From: Siculibacillus sp.
Lineage (GTDB): Bacteria; Pseudomonadota; Alphaproteobacteria; Rhizobiales; Ancalomicrobiaceae
Length of the DNA: 64,000 nucleotides
Reading direction: 5' to 3'
Assembly (NCBI GenBank): GCA_030247555.1
Contig: JAOTSD010000009.1
Coordinates: 1 to 64,000, forward strand
In this document: positions 26,665 to 34,427 of the stretch, in pieces
How positions within the stretch are numbered: position 1 is the stretch's first letter
How the letters are laid out: each line of letters starts with the position of its first letter
Translations under genes and position numbers: made by a program
The notes under the pieces: model-generated
The model's input: only the letters and a program-made list of their open reading frames with translations
What the model was told of the DNA's origin: nothing
Database searches by the model: none

Positions 26665-28479
26665 ATGCGCGACGTTCTTTCGCCCTTCCTCGCTTGGAAG
26701 AACCTGTTCCGCGAACCGGTGTCGATCGCCGATCCGCTGAACCGGGAAGCGGCCCCGCGCTATCGCGGCTTCCACAAGAACGACGTCTCGAAGTGCATCG
26801 GTTGCGGCACCTGCGAGACCATTTGCCAGAACGGCGCCATCGACATGGTACCGGTCGCCGGTTTCGAGCCGAAGGACGGCGATTCCGGCCTCAGACCGCG
26901 CATCGACTACGGCCGTTGTTGCTGGTGCGCCCTGTGCGTCGACGTCTGCACCACCGGCTCGCTGACCATGTCGAACGCCTACAAGTGGATCGACGCCGAT
27001 CCCGACGCGTTCCGTTTCGTCCCCGGCGTGGACGCCAAGAGCTGGGACGAGGCCGAGGACGGCTATCGTCGCGCCGACGGGCATCACCTGACGATCCGCG
27101 AACGCGTGCCGATGCAGGAACTGGCGCCGGAGGTGCGCGTCGGCGGCTTCGACGAGATCGTGGCGGGATACGATGTCGCGCTGGCGAAGCTCGAGGCCGA
27201 TCGTTGCGTCTCCTGCGGTCTGTGCATCGCCGCCTGCCCGACCCACATGTCGATCCCGCAATATATCGAGGCGGTGCGCGACGGAGACTACCGGCGCGGC
27301 GTCCGGCTGCTCTACGAGACCAACCCCTTCTCAAACACCTGCGGCCGCGTCTGCACCCACGTCTGCGAGACCGCCTGCGCCCTGCGCAACGAAGGCGACC
27401 CCATCGCCATCCGGTGGCTCAAACGCCACATCATGGACCAGGTGTCGCAGGACGAGGTGCGCGAGATCATCGGTGCGCCGGCACCGGCGACGGGGAGGAA
27501 GATCGCCATCGTCGGCGCCGGACCGGCGGGCCTCACCGCCGCCTTCGATCTCGCCAAGGCCGGCCACGCCGTGACCGTCTTCGAGGCGGCCGAGAAGCCG
27601 GGCGGAATGCTGCGCTACGGCATCCCGGAATACCGGCTGCCCTACGACATGCTCGATCGCGACATCGACGCCATCACCTCGCTCGGCGTCGAGATCCGCA
27701 GCGACTGCCGCGTCGGGCGGGACGTCGCGATGGCCGAGCTGCACGAGGGCCACGACGCCGTGGTGTTGGCGATCGGCCTGCACGTCGGCCGGTCCCTGCG
27801 CATGCCCGGTTCGGAGCACCCGCAGGTGAGGAAGGCGGTCGATCTCCTGCGATCGATCGGCGAGGGAATGTCCTTCGACGTGCCGCGCACCGCGGTGGTG
27901 ATCGGCGGCGGCAACGTCGCCATGGACATCGCCCGCTCTCTGGCCCGCCTGCAGAAGCTGACGCACGGCGAGGTGAAAGTGACGGTCACCACGCGCAAGG
28001 AACCCGGCCACATCGTCGCCGACCCGGAAGAAGTGAGGGAATGCGGCGAGGAGGGCGTCGTCATCGCCTATGCCCGCGGCCCGCAGCGGCTCGTGATCGA
28101 GGAGGACGGCCGGCTCACCGGACTCCTGACCTGGCGCATCGTCCCGAAGATCGACGACAAGGGGCGATCTGCGACGATCTGCGACGAAGGCGATGCCGTC
28201 GTTCATCCCGCCGACATGGTGGTCGAGGCGACGGGTCAGGCCGCCGACGTCGGCCTGCTCGGGGAGGCGCTGACCGAAGAGCTCGCATGGAACCGCGATC
28301 GTCTGGCCGTCGACGCCGACGGACGCACGTCGCTGCCCTGGTTGTGGGCGGTCGGTGATTGCATCAACGGCCCCGATGTCGTCCATGCGGTGGCCGACGG
28401 TCATCGCACGGCCGCCGCCATCGAACGCGCCTTCGCCGAAACGTCGATCGAGAGGACCCGACCCGATGCCCGAAGGTAG
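26665..28479 (+). CDS. MbhN/NuoI-like ferredoxin fused to NfnB/GltD-like NAD(P)H oxidoreductase
   Basis: 604 residues. Residues 1-110 are a NuoI/MbhN ferredoxin domain: C44-C47-C50-C54 and C85-C88-C91-C95. A third CxxCxxCxxxC (C181-C191) and the GltD-type set C226/C230/C234/C238 follow. The flavoprotein part has an FAD Rossmann motif (IVGAGPAGLTAAFDLAKAG, 282-300), a NAD(P) motif (VIGGGNVAMD, 412-421), and ends with AVGDCINGPDVVHAVADG. By similarity to NfnB/SudB it should exchange electrons with NAD(P)H and pass them through the clusters to the NuoB-like subunit, or in reverse. The fusion gives the complex its electron input in a single protein. Confidence 0.87.
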   Translation: MRDVLSPFLAWKNLFREPVSIADPLNREAAPRYRGFHKNDVSKCIGCGTCETICQNGAIDMVPVAGFEPKDGDSGLRPRIDYGRCCWCALCVDVCTTGSLTMSNAYKWIDADPDAFRFVPGVDAKSWDEAEDGYRRADGHHLTIRERVPMQELAPEVRVGGFDEIVAGYDVALAKLEADRCVSCGLCIAACPTHMSIPQYIEAVRDGDYRRGVRLLYETNPFSNTCGRVCTHVCETACALRNEGDPIAIRWLKRHIMDQVSQDEVREIIGAPAPATGRKIAIVGAGPAGLTAAFDLAKAGHAVTVFEAAEKPGGMLRYGIPEYRLPYDMLDRDIDAITSLGVEIRSDCRVGRDVAMAELHEGHDAVVLAIGLHVGRSLRMPGSEHPQVRKAVDLLRSIGEGMSFDVPRTAVVIGGGNVAMDIARSLARLQKLTHGEVKVTVTTRKEPGHIVADPEEVRECGEEGVVIAYARGPQRLVIEEDGRLTGLLTWRIVPKIDDKGRSATICDEGDAVVHPADMVVEATGQAADVGLLGEALTEELAWNRDRLAVDADGRTSLPWLWAVGDCINGPDVVHAVADGHRTAAAIERAFAETSIERTRPDARR

Positions 28480-28963
28480 AGGCCACACCCGATTGAAGTC
28501 CCTGACCAACCTGCGGGACGTTCTCTCCGTCGCAACCGAATTCGAACGGACGGCGCGGGATTTCTACCGTGACCTGGCGCCGAAGGTGACCAAGAACATC
28601 CGCTATCTGGTGGAGGAACTGGCGGCCGAGGAACAGCAGCACCTCGACCTGTTCTCGGGGCTGGCGGAGCGCGCCGACGTCGAGGCGGTGCTACAGACCG
28701 AGATCGAGCGGCCGATCGACGATCAGAAGTTCTTCGATTTCGCCCATCTGCCGGATCTCGGGGAGCGGCCGGACGATCAGGCGGTGCTGCAATACGCGCT
28801 GGCGCGCGAGCACGCCGCCATGGTGCAGTACGAGGCGTTGGCGGAGGCGACCCCGCCCGGGACGTTGCGCGACACCTTCCGCTTCCTCGCCAACGAGGAA
28901 ACCAAACACAAGAACGAGTTGGAAGTGATCTACGACCGGATCGTCCACTCCGGCGGCGTCTGA
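28466..28963 (+). CDS. Rubrerythrin-like diiron protein
   Basis: 165 residues, ferritin-like four-helix bundle without a rubredoxin domain. Iron-ligand motifs are EFERTARDFY, AAEEQQHLDLF (ExxH), REHAAMVQYEALAE and NEETKHKNELE (second ExxH). Rubrerythrins reduce peroxide or handle iron and oxygen stress. The start lies 14 bp inside the preceding gene, so it belongs to the respiratory operon and may protect its oxygen-sensitive clusters or accept electrons. It is the last gene. Confidence 0.85.
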   Translation: MPEGRGHTRLKSLTNLRDVLSVATEFERTARDFYRDLAPKVTKNIRYLVEELAAEEQQHLDLFSGLAERADVEAVLQTEIERPIDDQKFFDFAHLPDLGERPDDQAVLQYALAREHAAMVQYEALAEATPPGTLRDTFRFLANEETKHKNELEVIYDRIVHSGGV

Positions 28964-29287
28964 CACCGGCGGGCATCGAATCCGAACGGACGGTGGCGCT
29001 CACGCGCATCTCGTCGCCTCTGACGCAATCGAGGACTCAACGTCTTCTCGAGGGCCGGGCGTTGTCGGCATCCTCGTTTCGGCCCGACGCATCGGCGTCT
29101 GCCGCCCGACGACCGACACCGATGCGGCTCGGCCGAATCACTGTGGCCCCGAGCTCGGCCGGTGATGGGCGAAGTGACGGCGAGAGAACGACAATCCCGG
29201 ATCGGCGGATCGAAGGCGATCACGCCGAAGCGCCGCAGAGCCTCCGAACGAAGCTCCACACCCGGTTTCACTCTCGTTCAAGGAAAG
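28964..29287. other. Intergenic region, no gene seen
   Basis: 324 bp between the rubrerythrin-like gene and the tRNA-Arg gene. Codon pattern and short frames show no credible gene on either strand. No intrinsic terminator or clear promoter is recognisable; the tRNA is read from the other strand toward this region. Confidence 0.5.
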
Positions 29288-29364
29288 TGGCGCGCCCGAA
29301 GAGATTCGAACTCCTGACCCCCAGATTCGTAGTCTGGTGCTCTATCCAGCTGAGCTACGGGCGC
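29288..29364 (-). tRNA. tRNA-Arg (anticodon ACG)
   Basis: 77 nt on the minus strand. The acceptor stem GCGCCCG pairs with CGGGCGC, followed by G and an encoded CCA (29288-29290). The D-arm (GCTC..GAGC), anticodon loop CTACGAA within CAGA/TCTG, and T-loop GTTCGAATC are all present. It reads CGU and, after deamination of A34, other CGN arginine codons. Confidence 0.97.
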
Positions 29365-29768
29365 CTGCCGCGACGTGTCCGGGGCGTCGCCCCGGCGTCG
29401 GAGGCGTTCTCTAAACGGTTCCTCCGACACTGGCAAGCCTCGAAGGCGAGGTCGGTGCATTTTCTTCCGCCCCTCGCGCCGGCGCAAGGAGCCGCACCGG
29501 GAACGCGGGACGCGCAGCGCCGAGCGCATCGGACCCGACGCAGGGCAGATCCGCCGCGGCGACGCCTCGACCGGCGGCGGAGGACCCTCTATGTTCGGGC
29601 TTTCGCGGACCGATGGGCACCCCCCGCCGGTCCGCTTCGTCCGGAGCGCGTTCGAATCGGGTCGAAGCCGGCCCGATCGACGGGAACCGGCTCCTCGAGG
29701 ACGTGCGGGCGGTGTTCGAGCCGAAGCGATCGGCCGGGCGCTGCTCCCGTGGCGACGGTTTCTCCCAC
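29365..29768. other. Intergenic region upstream of the DMT transporter gene
   Basis: About 400 bp. The tRNA-Arg promoter should lie at its left end (minus strand). In the right half a plus-strand frame from 29613 runs into the DMT transporter, but its first 52 residues are Arg/Gly-rich, with no transporter features, so I treat them as non-coding. No structured element seen. Confidence 0.4.
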
Positions 29769-30665
29769 GTGACCCTTCTCGGTCCCTTCTACAAGATCGT
29801 GTCGACGCTCGCCTTCGCGTTCATGCTGGTGGCGGTGAAGTTGCTCGCCGATCGGGTGCCGTCCGGCGAGGTGGTGTTCTTCCGCTCCGCCTTCGCCGTC
29901 TTCCCGGTGGTCGCCATGGTGTGGTGGCAGGGGCAGTTGCGCGACGGGCTGACCACCTCCCGGCCGGGCGGACACGTCATGCGCTCGGTCTACGGCGTCA
30001 GCGCCATGTCCTTGTGGTTCGCCGGAGTACAGCGCCTGCCGCTCGCCGACGCGCTCGCCATCACCTATGCGGCCCCCCTCGTCGTCGTCGCCCTCGCCGC
30101 GGTGATGCTCGGCGAGGTGGTGCGGGCGCATCGCTGGAGCGCCGTGGCGATAGGCTTCGTCGGTGTGCTGATCGTGCTCTCGCCCCACCTCGGCGACGTC
30201 GAGCGGATCGGATCGGATCGCGGCGCCACCGGCGCGGTGATGTGTTTCCTCTCCGCCTTCTTCATGGCGCTCGCCCAGATCGAGGTGCGCAAGCTCGCCA
30301 CCACCGAGAAGACCGGGGCGATCGTCGTCTATTTCTCCATCGGCAGCGCGCTGTTCTCGCTCATCACCCTGCCCTTCGGCTGGGTGATGCCGAACGGCAC
30401 CGATCTGGTGCTGCTCATCTCCTGTGGCCTCTTCGGCGGCATCGGCCAGATCTTCCTGACCATGGCCTATCGCCATTCCGACGCTTCGGTCATCGCCCCG
30501 CTGGAATACGCCTCGATGGTCTGGGCGGTCGCCTCGGGCCTGTGGCTGTTCGACGAAGCGCCGACGTCGACGCTCGCCCTCGGTACCGTCGTCATCGTCG
30601 CCTCCGGCGTCGCCATCGTCTGGCGCGAGCGCGCCATCGGCCGGACGCCGCCGCCCGAGGTGTGA
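29769..30665 (+). CDS. DMT/EamA-family transporter
   Basis: 298 residues from GTG 29769, about ten helices in two EamA repeats. The first ends with AITYAAPLVVVALAAVMLGE; the second has IFLTMAYRHSDASVIAPLEY and ends at FDEAPTSTLALGTVVIV. Substrate unknown (family exports metabolites or amino acids). Start uncertain: the frame is open back to ATG 29613, but a GTG just before the first helix gives the usual family length. No strong ribosome site at either. Convergent with the MFS gene, 21 bp apart. Confidence 0.8.
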   Translation: MTLLGPFYKIVSTLAFAFMLVAVKLLADRVPSGEVVFFRSAFAVFPVVAMVWWQGQLRDGLTTSRPGGHVMRSVYGVSAMSLWFAGVQRLPLADALAITYAAPLVVVALAAVMLGEVVRAHRWSAVAIGFVGVLIVLSPHLGDVERIGSDRGATGAVMCFLSAFFMALAQIEVRKLATTEKTGAIVVYFSIGSALFSLITLPFGWVMPNGTDLVLLISCGLFGGIGQIFLTMAYRHSDASVIAPLEYASMVWAVASGLWLFDEAPTSTLALGTVVIVASGVAIVWRERAIGRTPPPEV

Positions 30666-30686
30666 CCTCGTGGCGGCTTTCCGGCG

Positions 30687-32093
30687 TCACGCGTCGTCGC
30701 GGCGGTGGCCTTTCGTCGCCAGCATCTCGGCCCCAGCATCGGCCGGCAGTCGGACGAAAACGGCCGCCGCGAGCATAGACAGGCCGCCGACCAGGGCGAT
30801 GGCGAGAGAGAAGTCGCCGGCGCCGGGTGGGCGGGCGGAGCCGATGGAAAGGAGATGCAGGGTGGTCGCGCCGAGGGCGACGCCACCGGAGAGCGACAGT
30901 TGCTGCATCATCGAGGAGAAGGAGGTGGCGCGGCTCATCCGCTCGTCCTCGACCTCGGAGAAGACCACGACGTTGATGGCGGTGAACTCGAGGCTGCGGA
31001 AGAAGCCGCCGGCGAGCAGAAGCGCCATGATCGCCGCGACCGGGGTCGCCGGCCCGACCGTCGCCACCGCCGCCAGCATCGCCCCGGCGACGAGGGCGTT
31101 GGCGGTCAGCGTGGCGCGGAAGCCGAAGCGGGTGATGATGCCGGCGGCGGTCAATTTCATCGCCATGGCGCCGATCGCGGCGACGAAGGTGGTCAGACCG
31201 GATTCGAGCGGCGAGCGGCCGAAGCCGATCTGCAGTTGCAGCGGCAGCAGGAAGGGCAACGCCCCGACGCCGAGCCGGAAAATCGAGCCGCCGAGGACGC
31301 CGGCGCGGAAGGTCGGCAGCCGCAGGAGATCGACGTCGATCAATGGTCGCGCCACGCGCCGGGCATGACGCAGATGGAGGGCGACGAGGGCGAGACCGAT
31401 GACGAGGGCGCCGGCGACGACGGCGGCGGGAACCACGTCGCGCCCGGCCGTCTCCAGCGCGAAGACCAGCGCCGCGAGGCCGAGGGCCGATAGGACGAAG
31501 CCGACGCCGTCGAACCGGTCGGTCGCCTCCTCGCGGATGTGCGGCAGCACGAGGAGCGAGGCGGCGATGCCGATCAGACCGATCGGCACGTTGATCCAGA
31601 AGATCCAGCGCCAGGAGGCGAAGGTGGTGATGAAGCCGCCGAGCGGCGGACCGACCACCGGGCCGATCAGCGCCGGGACGGTGAGCCAAGCCATGGCGGA
31701 GATCAGCTCGGATTTCGGCACCGAGCGCAGCATCACGAGGCGGCCGACCGGCGTCATCATGGCGCCACCGAGACCCTGGAGCGCGCGGCCGGCCACCAGC
31801 ACCTCGAGCGATGGCGCCGCGCCACAGAGGATCGATCCGGCGAGGAAGACGGCGATCGCCCCGGTGAAGACGCGCCGAGCTCCGAGCCGATCGGCGAGCC
31901 AGCCGGAGGCGGGGATGAACACCGCCATGGTCACCAGATAGGTGGTGATCGCCAGATTGAGGCGCACCGGCTCGAGGCCGAGATCGGCCGCCATCGCCGG
32001 CAGCGAAGTGGCGATCACGGTCGAATCGAGATGTTCCATGAACAGCGCCGAAGCGACGACCAACGGCACGGAACGGGAGAGGCGGACGGACAT
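30687..32093 (-). CDS. MFS drug-efflux transporter, DHA2 (EmrB/QacA) type
   Basis: 468 residues, 14-helix pattern. Motifs include LDSTVIATSLPAMAADLG in helix 1, GWLADRLGARRVF between helices 2 and 3, and GPPLGGFITTFASWRWIFWIN in the helix 5-6 region, all typical of DHA2 proton-coupled drug exporters. No regulator or membrane-fusion partner is adjacent, so the substrate cannot be inferred. Confidence 0.88.
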   Translation of the reverse strand: MSVRLSRSVPLVVASALFMEHLDSTVIATSLPAMAADLGLEPVRLNLAITTYLVTMAVFIPASGWLADRLGARRVFTGAIAVFLAGSILCGAAPSLEVLVAGRALQGLGGAMMTPVGRLVMLRSVPKSELISAMAWLTVPALIGPVVGPPLGGFITTFASWRWIFWINVPIGLIGIAASLLVLPHIREEATDRFDGVGFVLSALGLAALVFALETAGRDVVPAAVVAGALVIGLALVALHLRHARRVARPLIDVDLLRLPTFRAGVLGGSIFRLGVGALPFLLPLQLQIGFGRSPLESGLTTFVAAIGAMAMKLTAAGIITRFGFRATLTANALVAGAMLAAVATVGPATPVAAIMALLLAGGFFRSLEFTAINVVVFSEVEDERMSRATSFSSMMQQLSLSGGVALGATTLHLLSIGSARPPGAGDFSLAIALVGGLSMLAAAVFVRLPADAGAEMLATKGHRRDDA

Positions 32094-32229
32094 CGGCGGG
32101 CGGGTCGCTGACGGGGGGTTGCGGGGGCCCCCACCGGTATGGACCGCGGCGGCGGCGGCAACCAGCCCTCCGGTGCAGGGCTCCCGCGCCGACGATCACG
32201 TCTTCGCGACGAGATCGCCGGCGGCGGGC

Positions 32230-34365
32230 TCACTCCAGGCGGATCCGCACCGAGGCCGAAGCGCCGGTGGCGTCGATCACCGAGACGCGGGCGAAGCCGG
32301 GACCAGCGGGCTGCCACAGGCTCTCACGCCGGCCGTCCGCTTCCGCCACCGGGCGCCCGTCGACCAGCCAGACGAAGGGCGGCACGCCGCCGTGGGCCCG
32401 GAACTTGACCGGACCGGGATCGTCGATGCGGGCGGCGAGGCCGAGGTCGAGCCGTGCCCCGTCGGGTGGGAAGGTGATCTCGAGCGGCGGCTTCAGCGTC
32501 GCCGCGATGGTCTTGGGCACGTCGCGACGCAGATGACGCAGCGGCGGCGGCAGGCTCGCGGACGTCGCCTTCAGCACGCCGCGCGGCGGCGGGATCGGCT
32601 CCGGGTCGAAGCCGATGCGCTGCCAGGCGTCGAAGAGGATCGGCGCGGCGGCGAGCCGGCCGACGAGGCCCGGCACCGGCGCGCCGTCGGGACGGCCGAC
32701 CCAGACGGCGACGGTGAGGCGGCGATCGAAGCCCACCGCCCAGGCGTCGCGATGGCCGTAGGACGTGCCGGTCTTGTGGGCGAGACGGCCGGCGAGCGCG
32801 TTCTGCGGTGGCGGCGCGCCGCGCAGGATGTCGGAGACGTACCAGGCCGCCACCGGATCGGTGAGCCGGCGGCGGTCGTCGGCCCGGTCGGGCTCGTCGA
32901 GGCGGCGGACGACCGCCCGGGTCTCGCCGCCGCGGGCGAGGCCGGCATAGAGGCGAGCGAGATCCTCGAGGCGGATGCCGACGCCCCCGAGGCCGACGGC
33001 GAGGCCGACCGGCGAGCGCTCGTCCATCACCGGACGGCCACCGGCGTTCTTGAGTCGACTCACCAGCGCTTGGGGGCCGATCGCCTCGAGCATCTGCACC
33101 GCCGGCAGGTTGAGCGATTGTTGCAGGGCGTGGCGAGCGGTGACGGTGCCCTGGAACCCTTGGTCGAAATTCTCCGGCGCCCAGCCGCCCCAACGCGCCG
33201 GGCGATCCTCGAGGATGGTCTCGGGATGGGCGAGGCCGTTCTCGAAGGCGAGGGCATAGACGAAGGGTTTCAACGCCGAACCGGGTGAGCGCACCGCGTC
33301 GGTGAGGTCGACGGCGCCGGCGCGCGCCGCGTCGAAATAGTCGGGGCCGCCGACCGAGGCGAGAAGCTCGCCCGACCGGTTGTCGAGAACGACGATCGCC
33401 GCCGACTGCTTCTGCGGCCACATCTCGGCGCGCTCGCGCAGCAGATGCTCGAGCGTCGATTGGATGCGCAGGTCGACGGTGGTGCGATGGAGCCGCGCCT
33501 GCGGCCGTTCGCCGACCAGCGTCTCGGCGAGATGGGGGGCGAAGGCCGGGAAGGGGCGGCGCTCGCGCGGCACCGGTTCGCGACGGGCGCGCTCGGCGTC
33601 GTCGGCGGCCAGGACACCCGCGGCCGCGGCGCGGGCGATCACCCGGTCGCGGGCACGGCGCGCCGCCTCGGGGAAGCGATCGGGGCGGCGGGTCTCGGGC
33701 GACTGCGGCAGGGCGACGAGGAGGGCGGCCTCGGCGGTCGACAGCCGTTTCGGTTCCTTGCCGAACCAGGCGAGCGAGGCGGCGCGCACGCCCTCGAGGT
33801 TGCCACCGTAGGGGGCGAGCGACAGGTAGGAGCCGAGGATCTCGCGTTTCGACCAGCGGCGCTCGAGCTCGAGGGCGCGGACGACCTGCCGGCGCTTGGC
33901 GGCGAGATCGCGGGTCTCGCGCGGCTCCAGCAGGCGGGCGACCTGCATGGTCAGCGTCGAGGCACCGGAGACGATGCGGCCGTGGGCGATCCCCTGGAGC
34001 GCGGCGCGGACGACGGCACGCGGATCGACGCCGCCGTGGGCGAAGAAGCGGGCGTCCTCGTGGGCGAAGAGCAGGTCGAGGAAGCGCGGGTCGACGTCGT
34101 CGACGCCGACCGGTAGGCGCCAACGGCCGTCTTCCGTGAGGAAGGGACGCAGGAGCCGACCGTCGCGGTCGAGCACCACGGTGGAGCGGACCTCGGCGAG
34201 CGCCGGGTCGAGCGGCGGCAGGCGCGAGGCTTCACCGTGGATCGCGGAGAGACCGGCGGCGACGCCCATCAGTCCCACGACCGCCGCGACGTAGAGGTGC
34301 AAGGCGAGGCGGGAGCGCCTCGTCTCGCGTCTCGGTGTCTCGGCGGCGGGATCGACGGAGGTCAC
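32230..34365 (-). CDS. pbpC: Penicillin-binding protein 1C
   Basis: 711 residues from GTG 34365, preceded by AGAGGA at 7 bp; a longer frame would overlap the macroglobulin gene. One N-terminal helix (about 24-44) is followed by a GT51 glycosyltransferase domain (catalytic Glu in FAHEDARFFAHGGVD; STLTMQVARLL). A transpeptidase domain has SALK as the active-site SxxK and KTGTSYGHRD as the KTG box. The C-terminal ~90-residue beta domain is typical of PBP1C. It directly follows the macroglobulin gene, as in E. coli yfhM-pbpC, suggesting repair of the cell wall after attack by foreign proteases. Confidence 0.92.
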   Translation of the reverse strand: MTSVDPAAETPRRETRRSRLALHLYVAAVVGLMGVAAGLSAIHGEASRLPPLDPALAEVRSTVVLDRDGRLLRPFLTEDGRWRLPVGVDDVDPRFLDLLFAHEDARFFAHGGVDPRAVVRAALQGIAHGRIVSGASTLTMQVARLLEPRETRDLAAKRRQVVRALELERRWSKREILGSYLSLAPYGGNLEGVRAASLAWFGKEPKRLSTAEAALLVALPQSPETRRPDRFPEAARRARDRVIARAAAAGVLAADDAERARREPVPRERRPFPAFAPHLAETLVGERPQARLHRTTVDLRIQSTLEHLLRERAEMWPQKQSAAIVVLDNRSGELLASVGGPDYFDAARAGAVDLTDAVRSPGSALKPFVYALAFENGLAHPETILEDRPARWGGWAPENFDQGFQGTVTARHALQQSLNLPAVQMLEAIGPQALVSRLKNAGGRPVMDERSPVGLAVGLGGVGIRLEDLARLYAGLARGGETRAVVRRLDEPDRADDRRRLTDPVAAWYVSDILRGAPPPQNALAGRLAHKTGTSYGHRDAWAVGFDRRLTVAVWVGRPDGAPVPGLVGRLAAAPILFDAWQRIGFDPEPIPPPRGVLKATSASLPPPLRHLRRDVPKTIAATLKPPLEITFPPDGARLDLGLAARIDDPGPVKFRAHGGVPPFVWLVDGRPVAEADGRRESLWQPAGPGFARVSVIDATGASASVRIRLE

Positions 34366-34427
34366 GTCGGGTCCTCTCGGTGTGGTGACGGCGGGGGCCG
34401 GGCCGGTCGGCGCTCGGCCCCTCCCCC

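Noticed and set aside
17842..28963. Plain Mrp sodium/proton antiporter or ordinary complex I
   Set aside because: NuoB/C/D-like and ferredoxin subunits exclude a simple antiporter; missing NuoE/F/G and the three-cysteine NuoB-like subunit argue against complex I.
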